From assembly GCA_020726505.1 (NCBI GenBank), contig JAHLEZ010000012.1, positions 744,001 to 808,000 of the forward strand: a stretch of DNA of 64,000 nucleotides, given 5' to 3'. This document shows, one piece after another, positions 32,901 to 43,035 of this stretch (its first letter is position 1; each line of letters starts with the position of its first letter). The stretch is from Leptodontidium sp. MPI-SDFR-AT-0119. Its lineage: Eukaryota; Ascomycota; Leotiomycetes; Helotiales; Leptodontidiaceae. A program made the translations under genes and the position numbers. The notes below the pieces were generated by a model. The model saw only the letters and a list, made by a program, of their open reading frames with translations. It ran no database searches and had not been told where the DNA came from.

Positions 32901-35900
32901 TCAAGTACGGCCAGAAAGGGCTGGATAAGGTTCCTTGCAGGTTCGGCATGCCACGCGACCTTGTCCCCGCCTCCACAGTCGATGAGTTAGGTGTGATCCA
33001 TCTGGCTCGGAATCACGGCTGGGTCAACCCATGGAACCCAGCAATCGCAAGCTGCATCCGCTCTAATCAAGATATCTCTTGGATCCCAACTGTGGCTAAA
33101 GCTCTCTCTCTCATGTACTATGTCACGAACTATGCGACGAAAGATGACGTCTCTCCATACCAAATGCTGCTCAAGGCTGCATTGCTGAAGCGGGCCATTG
33201 AGAAAGCGAAGGCCACCCTAACGCCAGACGCTGCCGACCTCCGGATTCGGCAGAAAGACATGGACCAGTTCGCCCTTCGATGCTTCAACTCCTTGTCCCA
33301 CGACCGCGAGATCAGCGGCGTACAGATAGCGAGCTCTTTGCTCCGCCTTCCGAACTACTATACTCACAATTACAATTTCGTCCAACTCAATCTTTGGTGG
33401 CTAAGGAGATATGTGCGTGGAGCCATCCAGCCGACTCCGCTTCCTACTAGTGGCACCTCCGATCCTATGGGTGAGGAACAATGCACCTATCAGGCCGGGG
33501 ACAAGGCCCCGGTGAGCCGCTTCGACAACTACAAATGGCGTGGACCACAGCTTGTTCACCTATCGCTCTTCGAGTACTGCATGCTGGTGCAAACCAAGAA
33601 CCTACGTGACGCAATAGCAGCTGATGTTGAATATGACCCCGAACACCCCAAGCACGGTCTATGCGTGCAACGGCTAGCTCACAAAAAGTCTCTGGTGATG
33701 ACTGTTACCTTCGCCGGCCAACTTTCCGAATACCAGACCGAGGAGGAGAGTCTTCGAGGAGGTCATCCAGAGACAGCTGCAATTGTGAATGACCTTGCCG
33801 AAATACTATTGGGGTTATTTGTGCCCTGGAACCAACTGCCGCCACTCTTTCAACAATATGCAGCTGAGTATGAGATGAAACGGGATGCTTCTGCCAAGGT
33901 TTGGAACATCGTGGAGCCAACTCTTTCACCGCACAACCGCAACTTTGCAAGGAATATTGAGCTACTGCGAAAATCGAGAGAAGATGGCCGCATTGATGCT
34001 GCACTGCGTACATCGGCGAATCAGCACGATGACTCTCTTGATTACGATATTGACAATGTAGAACTTGTCGACCCTGATTCGGACCGCGAAGAGGCCCTTA
34101 TACCCGTGGATGAGGATTTTAACGCCGAGACGTTAATAGCAGCATATCATTCAATCGCCAAGTCTTGGAATACAGAGAGGCTCATTATCGCCCAGCGTGT
34201 TCCTGCGGTACTACCAAGAACAACCCGGCCTCAGACCATGGAGTTGGACCATCTCCAGCCACTTGACATTTTCAGGCTGCCTACGCATGCTACCTCCGGA
34301 CTTAGATTCATCCCGACAACCACGTTACAATGCTGGGAGAAACAAGTCAAAGGGTTTGCAGCTCTTAGCGACGCTGATGATTCAATAGCTGAGAATCGCC
34401 TGGCATTTGAGGTAGACGATTTCAATATCGACTTAGGAGATGGAATTCTACACCCTCTACTAGATGGAGCTGAGAGCCTCCCCAGCCCGACTGACCGCCG
34501 GTCCCAGGTTGGCGACAACCCTACTGGCTCTAGTCTTACATTGCTTGTCAATGAAGATGTTCCCCTCAATGGAAAGCAGCGACTTGTTGTGGAGAAGGTG
34601 CTTTCGGGTGCTTTAGCCTGGGCTGACCACGCCCATGATGCCTCCAAGAGAGATCAGATGCTCCTCTACGTTGGAGGTGAAGGTGGGGTTGGCAAAAGCC
34701 AAGTCATCAAAGGCATCGTTGCTGGAATGGACCTTATCAGTCGCAAAGATGAGGTCATTCTCATGGCGCCTACTGGGGCTGCGGCAGATAATATTAGCGG
34801 CAATACCTACCATACGTCCCTAGGTATAAGCATCAACAAAACCCAGGAGGCAGTTATGAGTTTTCGCGTTAGGAGGCTCTGGTCTAAGAAGACCATCATG
34901 ATTATTGATGAGGTTAGTATGATGGATTTAAGCATGCTTAGCACAGTAAACCGTCAGTGCAAGATTGCCAAATCGCTAGACCGGAGTTCACCAGACCTCT
35001 TTGGCGGACTGCCCATTGTCCTCCTAATGGGGGACTTCTACCAATTTTCGCCCGTCAGAGGGCCGGCGTTGTGGCAGGATCCGCGACAAGGGAATGACGA
35101 ACATGCGAATGGGCGACTGATCTGGCATCGGTTCACGAACATCATTATACTCGACCAGCAGATGCGTCAGGCAGAAGATCCCATATTCCACGACATGCTA
35201 ACCCGAGCAAGGAATGCTACACTGACGGAAGATGATCTAGCTCTCCTAAATAGCAAAACCATTACATCCCTTTTAGCGCCAGAACTGGAAGGAGCAACGA
35301 CAGTTGTCAAAATGAATACCCTCCGTCACCATATTAACCGTATTCAAATGGAACACTTTGCCAGATCCCGGTCCCAGAAAATTTACATCTTTCCAGCTCT
35401 CCATAGACGGACCAAGTCTACAGGTCATACTAACTTACGTCTACGCGCGGATGACTTGCTTCAACAGCCCGATCAGGGTACGAAGACCCCCTTCCCAGGC
35501 CTATTTCTCTACACTCCGGAGATGCCCACGGTCATCCTAACCAACGTCTGCACTGCATTAGGGCAGGTAAATGGCGGACGCGGCATTGCCGTTGGGATAG
35601 TAGTCGATCCGACTGGTATGCCTCCCTCCGGAAAGTATGTAAAGCAGTCTAACCTTATAACTATTAGCGGAGTTCTTTGAGATGGATGATCTATACATCC
35701 TCTGCACCAAACCTCCTGCATGCGTTTTATTCAAACCACACAGATCAAGGCGGTCCGAATTCGACGACTTAGAAGCGTCCGTCATGCCTGTATTCCCACT
35801 AGAGAAGTCCATCACCCTGAAAGGGTACTCTGTCCGAAGGAGGCAGGTGCCGATGTGCCCTGCGTTTAGCCTGACGGATTACAAAATCCAGGGATCGACG

Positions 35901-36143
35901 CTTCCAACTGCGATCCTTGATCTCAAAGACGACCCAGCTTCCAAAGCACGGGACCCCCACAAGAAATACTGTTCTATATACGTCCAACTATCGCGACTTC
36001 AATCCTTAGACGGACTTCATCTCCTGCAAAAAATCGAGATGAGGGATCTCCAGTTCTCCCCTGACCATCGATTGCTGGCTGAGATGGAACGGCTCCAAGG
36101 GCTGCAGCGGGAAACCATAGCGGCGTGGGATGCGATGGCGTAA
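29909..36143 (+). CDS. Helitron transposase: zinc-knuckle, Rep (HUH) and PIF1-type helicase
   Basis: The proposed exons are 29,909-30,028, 30,076-30,355, 30,402-35,615 and 35,668-36,143: 6,090 nt, 2,029 residues. Exon 1 (MDPPLFRCGDLTCAAKGALP ... QMCLSC) looks like a zinc knuckle. A Cys-rich region lies near residues 290-350 (CCSCGKL, CDICGRHG-like, CCQC). The HUH motif HLH is at 32,609-32,617 (residues 870-872), and two tyrosines, YVTNY, are at residues 1040 and 1044. The C-terminal SF1 helicase has Walker A GGEGGVGKSQ (Lys 1565), Walker B MIIDEVSM, GDFYQFSPV, LTDYKIQGSTL (motif V) and VQLSR (motif VI). Helitron proteins nick and unwind DNA for rolling-circle transposition. The 52-nt third intron (GTATGC, CTAAC, TTAG) removes the in-frame stop at 35,678-35,680. 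A shorter product starting at ATG 30,392 is the fallback. Confidence 0.85.
30029..30075 (+). other. Transposase intron 1 (47 nt, inferred)
   Basis: GTCTCT donor, GCTAAT branch site and GTGAAG acceptor. Splicing joins MCLSCS to VRHRAYGAAYRNRQRAS without a frame break. The donor is weak, so this joint is less certain than intron 3. Confidence 0.5.
30356..30401 (+). other. Transposase intron 2 (46 nt, inferred)
   Basis: GTAGGG donor, ACTAAT branch site and CTACAG acceptor. Removal fuses the preceding open frame to the long Rep/helicase frame as VNGYVEPSTAVG. It also removes the ATG at 30,392. Confidence 0.45.
35616..35667 (+). other. Transposase intron 3 (52 nt)
   Basis: GTATGC donor, TCTAAC branch site and TATTAG acceptor. 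Removal gives VVDPTAEFFEMDDLYILCT, joining the two helicase frames exactly. Without it, the motifs V and VI of the helicase would be cut off. Confidence 0.8.
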
Positions 36144-36710
36144 ACTGTGTGAGCGTTCTCCGTCAATTTTTAATTCCGTTACTGCCTAAAACTATTATTC
36201 CAACTCCTGTAAATCTTTTGACCAATACCACGAGATTTCTGTGCTCCTTTGAATTTTGAGTTCCAAAATCATACCAGAGAACTCGAGAGCTACCAGTGGC
36301 TGACAAGTCTCCTAGCAAGGACATGCCGATAATGTGCGGGGTATTTACTCCAACTACAAAGCTTACAACCATGGCGTAAAGTCAAAAAGCTGAGAATACC
36401 TGGTAAATCAACTAGCAAGGACATAGCGGTAAGATGTGGGATATTCTGACCCTACCCAACTTCCATATCGCAGACAACACAAGCTATAGTTTACGGATGA
36501 AGATTTCTCATTCCGAATCATATCCACCTGATACTTAGCTCTCATAAAAGTCAAACAAATGGCCGTGCATGTGAAATAAACTTCGGCTCCAGAATTACCC
36601 ACAAAGAACATATAGTATATTACGTTTCCCTTTATTCTGCTCTCACAAGATCTAGGGGAAGAGATACTCCGTAATTCTCTCAAGAACAATCACTCCTACA
36701 TTGCCTAATC
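36144..36710 (+). promoter_or_regulatory. Intergenic region between Helitron genes, with direct repeat
   Basis: No plus-strand gene. A ~35-bp imperfect direct repeat starting CTAGCAAGGACAT occurs at about 36,312 and again at about 36,412. The block ATGGCGTAAA at the end of the transposase gene recurs at about 36,371. Two minus-strand frames across this region look like shadows. It probably holds the terminator of the transposase gene and the promoter of the second gene. Confidence 0.4.
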
Positions 36711-37673
36711 ATGCCAACCAAGCGCTATACAATGTCAACTCGAAATACTCAAGCTTCCAAGTCGCCTTCCCCTATGGATGACCCAGCCAGTCCTACGAGC
36801 AATGGAGACGAATCAACTGAGTTGACGATTCCTCCTTCCACTCCCTCTCTCCGACCAACGAATACATCAATTCCATCGACACCAACTAGCAATATACCGA
36901 CCAGCTATGGCAGTACCAGTGCCATGTCCGACACAACGATCGAAGACCATTTCGGCGTTCACCCCCGAGGCCGAGACGCAATTACTTCCTTTCCAAACAA
37001 CATAACCAAAATAAACCCTACCGACTACAGATGGGTAAACGATTCGTCGAACTATTCTTTGTGCCATAATACACCAGGGGAGCCGACACAGGCACTTCTA
37101 TGGTTGGTTGGAGACCTTGACAGACACTCTTTGGAGACCACGAACAAGTATCAAAATTGGACGGTCGACGTTCTACTATCAGCTGAGACAGACAAAGCCC
37201 TGGATAGATTGCTCAAGACTGGTCCATGGAGCACATTCACCAAACCAAATCGCTACTCTATACTGAGGACTAAGGCAACTCTAGGAGCCGTCAAAGACGA
37301 CCTTCGAGATGACGATGACGAAGGTTTCGTGTCCCTTGGGCACACCATCACTACAAATGATCCGTTCCCGTACACGTACAACGGGTCTATGATGGTTGAA
37401 AACGGCGCCGTACCGAATGCCGGATTTGACGCGCGCAACTTCAGCAATCAAGCTTCTATAGCAGTTGAATTTTCCATATTAGGATATCAAATAGACGGTA
37501 AAGAACCGGGTTACTCATTTGGCATGCGCGGTGTGTATCATCTTGGAAACCCTCTACGCGATAAAACGGGGACGCCTTCCAAGAAGCGTAAGGGTGGTTG
37601 TATTATAAGTCCAAGACGCCGGAAAGGGGGAGTCTTCAAGGCGGATACATCAAATCCATCGCCGGACGACTGA
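36711..37673 (+). CDS. Helitron accessory protein, possible OB-fold/ssDNA-binding type
   Basis: An intact 320-codon frame in the same orientation as the transposase and inside the same element. Residues 1-80 are Ser/Thr/Pro-rich and probably disordered. Residues 100-200 hold a globular part (YRWVNDSSNYSLCHNTPGEP, QALLWLVGDLDRH, WTVDVLLSAETDKALDRLL). An acidic DDLRDDDDEG loop follows. Then IAVEFSILGYQI and GYSFGMRGVYHLG resemble the closing strands of OB-fold ssDNA-binding proteins. A bipartite basic tail (PSKKRKGGCIISPRRRKGG) suggests nuclear import. Some Helitrons carry RPA-like genes, which would fit, but the similarity here is only by eye. An alternative start, MSTRNTQ, is nine codons inside (nearer the S/T-rich part). 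Confidence 0.55.
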   Translation: MPTKRYTMSTRNTQASKSPSPMDDPASPTSNGDESTELTIPPSTPSLRPTNTSIPSTPTSNIPTSYGSTSAMSDTTIEDHFGVHPRGRDAITSFPNNITKINPTDYRWVNDSSNYSLCHNTPGEPTQALLWLVGDLDRHSLETTNKYQNWTVDVLLSAETDKALDRLLKTGPWSTFTKPNRYSILRTKATLGAVKDDLRDDDDEGFVSLGHTITTNDPFPYTYNGSMMVENGAVPNAGFDARNFSNQASIAVEFSILGYQIDGKEPGYSFGMRGVYHLGNPLRDKTGTPSKKRKGGCIISPRRRKGGVFKADTSNPSPDD

Positions 37674-38029
37674 ACCACGATCACTTCAGTGTGTAGTTCT
37701 CAACCAACAGAATCGATTTGCGCTACAGACTGCTGTACATCCGGGCAATGGCCAACACGTGGAGGAAGCGTGGTATTCATATTTAACTTTCTATTTTCTT
37801 TACTACCCTAACCAGAAAAAGCGAAAGGTGCGGGGAAAATGCAAATTCTATTAGCTTTTACATCCCAGCTTTTACAAACTCTATTCACTCTTTGTCATCA
37901 CCAACCAACTGCCGAATCCCCCAAATGATATGCTTTCTCATTTGCTGATCTAGTCGCGTCACAAATCTTGTGTCGCCAGGTCAGCTGACCATAGTCCAGT
38001 GAAAATCACGTGCACACCCCGGTCTGCTG
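37674..38029. other. 3' non-coding part of the Helitron
   Basis: Nothing coding. A CCAGGTCAGCTG block at about 37,976 resembles CAGGTCAGCTGG just before the 3' motif of the shorter element, so the two 3' ends share more than the terminal 40 bp. Confidence 0.4.
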
Positions 38030-38449
38030 GTTTCAGGGCATCGGCGTGCGTAGCGCGCGTCCAGTGCTGGGTCGAGGCGGCACCAACCAGCAAATCGACC
38101 AAGACTTTCCCAGATAGGAAGGGTGTTCACGTGATATTTAACGCCATTCCACTATTAGCCTAGTTACCCCGCTAAAAGTTAGTGCCCGATGCGCCAGCCT
38201 CATCCCACATCAACGACACCTCACGAGTTAAATCCTTCGTTACTTAGATTACGATATTTGCGAGCCTTTTGAATTACTTACAACTAGACTTGCAGATATA
38301 GCATCGTCGTGAACGGACTAATTGCCAGAACAAGCCCCGCGTTTGGAGCAAGACAAGTAGGTACCGGCAGTAATTAGGCACTCGTTCCCGTAAGGCTCGC
38401 CTGACTGATTCTTAGGAGTCCTTCAACTAGTCGTCTCAGCCCCTCAAAA

Positions 38450-41400
38450 TGAGTGGTCTTAGTGAAGCCGCAAGTGTTATTGCTGTAATCGATATCTCTG
38501 CAAAGATCTTCGAACTATGCCAAATATATTTCGCGGAGGTAAAAGAAGCTAAGAAGGATATTCAGCGCCTCTGTGTAAGGGTAACATCTCTTTAAGATGT
38601 CATACACGATGTAAAAGATTTAGCTAAAGAACCGAGCTCATTTAAAAGATCAGTCTTCAGCCGTCTTACTCAGTATGACAGGCCAGTACAATAGTACGAG
38701 AGAGACTTGAGACGACTACTAGTACAGCTAGAGCCTGGAGAGGGAGAGGTTAAAATAAGGCGATTCAGTCTACGCGCATTCAAGTGGCCCTTCTTAAGCA
38801 AGGACGTTAACAAACGCTTTTAAATTATCAATGACTATAAGGCGACATTCACTCTAGCGTTAACGTCTAACTATTTATAGGTTTTATACTATAATAGTTG
38901 TGTAATTCAAGTTAATAGTTATTAATGCTCTTACTCGCTCTATTAAAGATAATATAACAATACTAAGTGATAGTCTAGCGGATATACAGATCAAATAAAA
39001 GACACTAGTAATAAGTAAAAAATAATAGAAAATCCGTTATTGGCTATTATCGCCAGATCCGTCTTCTAACTACAACGCTACTTACAAAGCACGTCAACTA
39101 ATTACAAGGGAATAGTTTCTTAAGAGCGATGAGTTTAAGGAATAGAAGATAACTTCTAGATCTTTTCTCTGGCTTTATAACATTCGTAAGTAATCACCTA
39201 AGCTAGGCTACTAATAGCTAATCAAAATATTTTAGCTAGATATAAGAAAAGTGTACTATAGTAATAACTCCACACTAATACTTAATTAGAGACTTATTAA
39301 TTATACTCACAGTTCTACGGCCCTAAAAGAAGTTAAGGCTCAATACAAGTCTAACCTTACTGTAGTAATCGCCTATTTTTACTTTGACTTTAATAATACT
39401 AAGAAGCAGAGGCACGACAAATTTACGCATTCGCTAATTAAGTAGCTAGCCTAACAATCAGCGAAAGCTCTTACTTGTCTAAAATCGCTCTTTTCTCGTT
39501 GTTAAGATGGGAAGCAATAGTCTACGTATAATGCCCTTGAGGTTACCTTATAACAAATATTAAATAAATTTAAAGAGACCTTTATTATTCTTGATACTTT
39601 AAACGAATATAAAGAAAGAGAAGAACTCCTACTTTTATTAAAGAACCTTACTTCTTGGGAGGCAGGAAAACTACACATTCTTACTATAAGTCGGAGGGAG
39701 CGAGATATTAAAGAAGCTCTTGAGTCATTAGTCACTAGCGAAATCTACTTTTAGAGCGCTCTCGTTAATATTAATATTAATACCCACATTTCTAAACGAC
39801 TCTAGAACGACCTAAAACTGAAACAGTAGCCTACTGATATATAAGGAGAGATTAAAAACACTTTAATAGAAGGAGCATAAGGAATATACGTCGAAACTTT
39901 CTCCTTAGATATTCTTTAAAACAACTAATATGATTTTCGAGGTTTCGTTAGGTTATATACTAACTAGACGTACTACAGAAATGTTTGAAAGTAAGCGCTC
40001 TACAGAAAGTACTAAAGACTTTACTAAAAACTCTAGATAAGACTTATAATCGTATTTTGTATAACATTAATGAAGACTACAGTTAAGATATATTCCGAAT
40101 CCTCTAATGGCTAGTGTATTCAGCTCGGCCACTTTATATAGAAGAGATAGTTGAAGTTATTACTATTAATACTAAAAAGTCACAATTTAATCCCAAAAAC
40201 CGACTTTTAGATCCTTGGGACTTATTAACTATTTACTCTAGCTTAGTAATAATAATATTAGTGACGGCTAAGGGCAATAACGGAGTCTCTAATAAGACAA
40301 TAGAGCTTAGGCTAGCTCATTTTTCTGTTAAAGAATACTTAATCTCTGATCGCATTCGAAATAGGACAGCTTTCTATTATAATATATAATTAAGAGGAGA
40401 GGAAGAAATCTCACAGTTTTGTCTAACGTACCTTCTTTATTTTCAAAGGGGTGTACTTACCTCAGGAAATCTTAATACATTTCCGCTAGCTCTGTATATA
40501 GCGGAATATTAGTGCCGTCATTTTCGAGCAATAAAGGATTCGGATCAGGCCACCAAGTTAGGCATACAACTTTTCCAAGGAGACGCATTTATGAACTGGA
40601 TTCGGCTCTGGGACTTAAATAAGCCATGGAGAGGCTCTGATATAAGCAGGGACGCCACGAACTTCGCCTTCCTATTATACTACGCGTCACATCAAAGATT
40701 ATTTAAGCTAGTTACACTATTACTTAAGAAAGGGGCCGATATAAATACTCAAGGCAGATACTACGGCAACGCACTCCAAGCAGCTTCAGATAGAGGTCAC
40801 AAGGTAATCGCAGGACTTCTACTCGAGAAAGGGGCCGACGTGAATGCTCAAGGCGGACGCTATAGTAACGTACTCTAAGTAACTTCTACTAAAGGTTATA
40901 AGACAATCGTAATACTTTTACTCGAGAAAGGGGCCGATATAAATACTTAAGGCAAATACTACAGTAACGCACTCCAAGTAACTTTAGATAGAAGTCACGA
41001 GACAATCACAGCACTTCTACTCGAGAAAGGGGCCGATGTAAATACTTAAGGCGGATATTACGGTAACGCACTCTAAGCAGCTTTAAATAGAGGTCACGAG
41101 GCAATCACAGTACTTTTAGTCGAGGAAGGGGCCGATGTGAATACTTAAGGCGGATATTATAGTAACGCACTTTAAGCAGCTTCAGATAAAGGTCACGAGG
41201 CAATCGTAGTACTTCTAGTTAAAGAAGGGGCTAACGTGAATACTCAAGGCAGATACTATGACAATACACTTTACGCAACTTCAGATCGAGGTTAAGAGGC
41301 CATTACAGTACTTCTACTCGAGAAAGGGGCTAATATAAATACTTAAGGCGGATACTATAGTAATACACTACAAGCAGCTTCTCATTTAAGTTATAAGACA

Positions 41401-43035
41401 ATCGCAGTACTTCTACTTGAGAAAGGGGCTAATGTGAATGCTTAAGGCAGACACTACAGCAAAGCACTCTAAGTAACTTTAACTAGAGGTCACGAGACAA
41501 TTACAGCACTTTTACTTAAAAAAGGGGCCGATATAAATACTTAAGGCGGATACTATAATAACGCACTCTAAGTAACTTCAAATAGAGGTCACGAGACAAT
41601 CGCAGCACTTCTACTTAAGAAAGGGGCCGATGTGAATACTTAAGGCAGAGAGTATAATAACACACTTTAAGTAGCTTTAGTTTAGGGTTATAAAATAATC
41701 ACAGTCCTTTTGCTCGAGAAAAGGGCCGATGTGAATACTCAAGGCAGAAATTATAGTACTGCGCTACAAGCCGCTTTAGCTTCAGGTCATAAGGCAGTTA
41801 CAGCACTTCTACTCAAGAAAGGGGTCGATGTGAATGCTCGAGGCGGAGAGTATAATAATATACTACAAGTAGCTTCAGCAGAAGGTCACAAAACAATCGC
41901 AACACTTCTACTCGAGAAAGGGGCCGGTGTAAATATAAAAGGCGGAGATTACAGTAATGCATTACAAGCCGCTTTAGTTAATAGTTATAAGGCAATCGCA
42001 GTACTTTTACTTAAGAAAGGGGCTAATGTAAATACTTAAGGCGGACATTATAATAATACACTCTATACAGCTTCAGCTGAAGGTCACAAGACAATCGCAG
42101 TACTTCTTCTCGAGAATAGGGCCGATATAAATACTTAAGGCGGACACTACGACAACGTACTCCAAGTAACTTCTTGTGGAGGTCACGAGACAATCATAAC
42201 ACTTTTACTCAAGAAAGGGGCCAGTGTAAATACTTAAGGCAGACGCTATAATAACGCACTCTAAGTAACTTTAGATAGAGGTCACGAGGCAATTACAATA
42301 CTTCTACTCGAGAAAGGGGCCGATATAAATACTCAAGGCGGACATTACAGTAACGTACTCTAAGTAGCTTTAAATAGAGGTCACGAGGCAATCGTAGTAC
42401 TTTTAGTCGAAGAAGGGGCCGATGTGAATGCTCAAGGCGGATACTATAGTAATATACTCCAAGTAACTTTAAATAGAGGTCACGAGGTAATCGCAGTACT
42501 TCTACTCGAGAAAGGGGCCGATGTGAATACTCAAGGCGGAGACTATAGTAGTACACTACAAGCAGCTTCAGCTAATAGTCATAAGGCAATCGCAGTACTT
42601 CTACTTGAGAAAGGGGCCAATATAAATAGTTAAGGCGGACGTTATAATAATACACTTTATATAGCTTTAGCTTCAGGTCATAAGGCAGTTACAGCACTTC
42701 TACTTGAGAAAGGGGCCGATGTAAATGCAAAAGGCGGAGTCTACGGCAATACACTCTAAGCAGCTTCAGCTATAAGTCACGAGGCAATCGTAGTACTTCT
42801 GCTCGAGAAAGGAGCCGATATAAATGCTTAAGGCGGATACTACGGTACTACACTACAAGCAGCTTCAGCTAAAGGTCACGAAACAATCGCAACACTTCTA
42901 CTCGAGAAAGGGGCCAGTGTAAATACTCAAGGCGGACACTACGGCAACGCACTCCAAGCAGCTTCTTTTAGAGGTCACGAGGGAATTACAGTACTTCTAG
43001 TCAAGAAAGGGGCCAGGACAGAGAGTACCGCTTAA
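38450..43035 (+). pseudogene. NACHT-ankyrin NLR B, longest array, decayed
   Basis: It starts MSGLSEAASVIAVIDISAKI at ATG 38450. The P-loop intron is 39,186-39,235 and gives IPRYKKSV after splicing. The region before the array is the best preserved of the four: RPLYIEEIVEVITINTKKSQ, LLDPWDLLTIYSSLVIIILV and LRLAHFSVKEYLISDRI are open (40,114-40,389). The adjacent MNWIRLWDLN to LLLKKGAD linker (40,591-40,740) is also open. The ankyrin array covers 40,732-43,008, and the product ends KGARTESTA at TAA 43,033-43,035. It lies immediately downstream of the Helitron insertion, which separates it from most of its promoter. Stops in the NACHT domain make it non-functional as read. Confidence 0.8.
40732..43008 (+). 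repeat. Ankyrin array B: 23 units of 99 bp
   Basis: The distance from the first GGGGCC (40,732) to the one closing the array (43,009) is exactly 23 x 99 bp. Two stretches of consecutive units without stops occur at 41,710-42,039 and 42,424-42,633. Confidence 0.9.

Larger units (their letters stand above)
29120..38066 (+). mobile_element. Autonomous Helitron (non-canonical ends), about 8.9 kb
   Basis: The left motif TGCCCTGAAAC (29,120-29,130) is the exact inverse of the right motif GTTTCAGGGCA (38,030-38,040), which is followed by a hairpin CGTGCGTAGCGCGCG (38,045-38,059) and TCCAGTG. The interior holds the Rep/helicase gene and a second gene (36,711-37,673). No TC...CTRR ends or long terminal repeats are evident. 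The flanks GGCACGAGCCGTGGTGGC (left) and CACCAACCAGCAAATCGACC (right) together resemble the uninterrupted upstream region of NLR A at 21,565-21,600, which supports insertion upstream of NLR B. Confidence 0.7.

Noticed and set aside
35678..35682. Programmed frameshift or stop readthrough in the Helitron transposase
   Set aside because: A canonical 52-nt fungal intron restores the frame and the helicase motifs without any recoding.
30595..35987. Numerous short frames on both strands inside the transposase gene
   Set aside because: Shadows of a long, GC-richer coding sequence; none has domain content.
36163..36689. Two minus-strand frames between the Helitron genes
   Set aside because: Short, without recognisable domains, and overlapping the direct repeat and likely promoter/terminator of the plus-strand genes.
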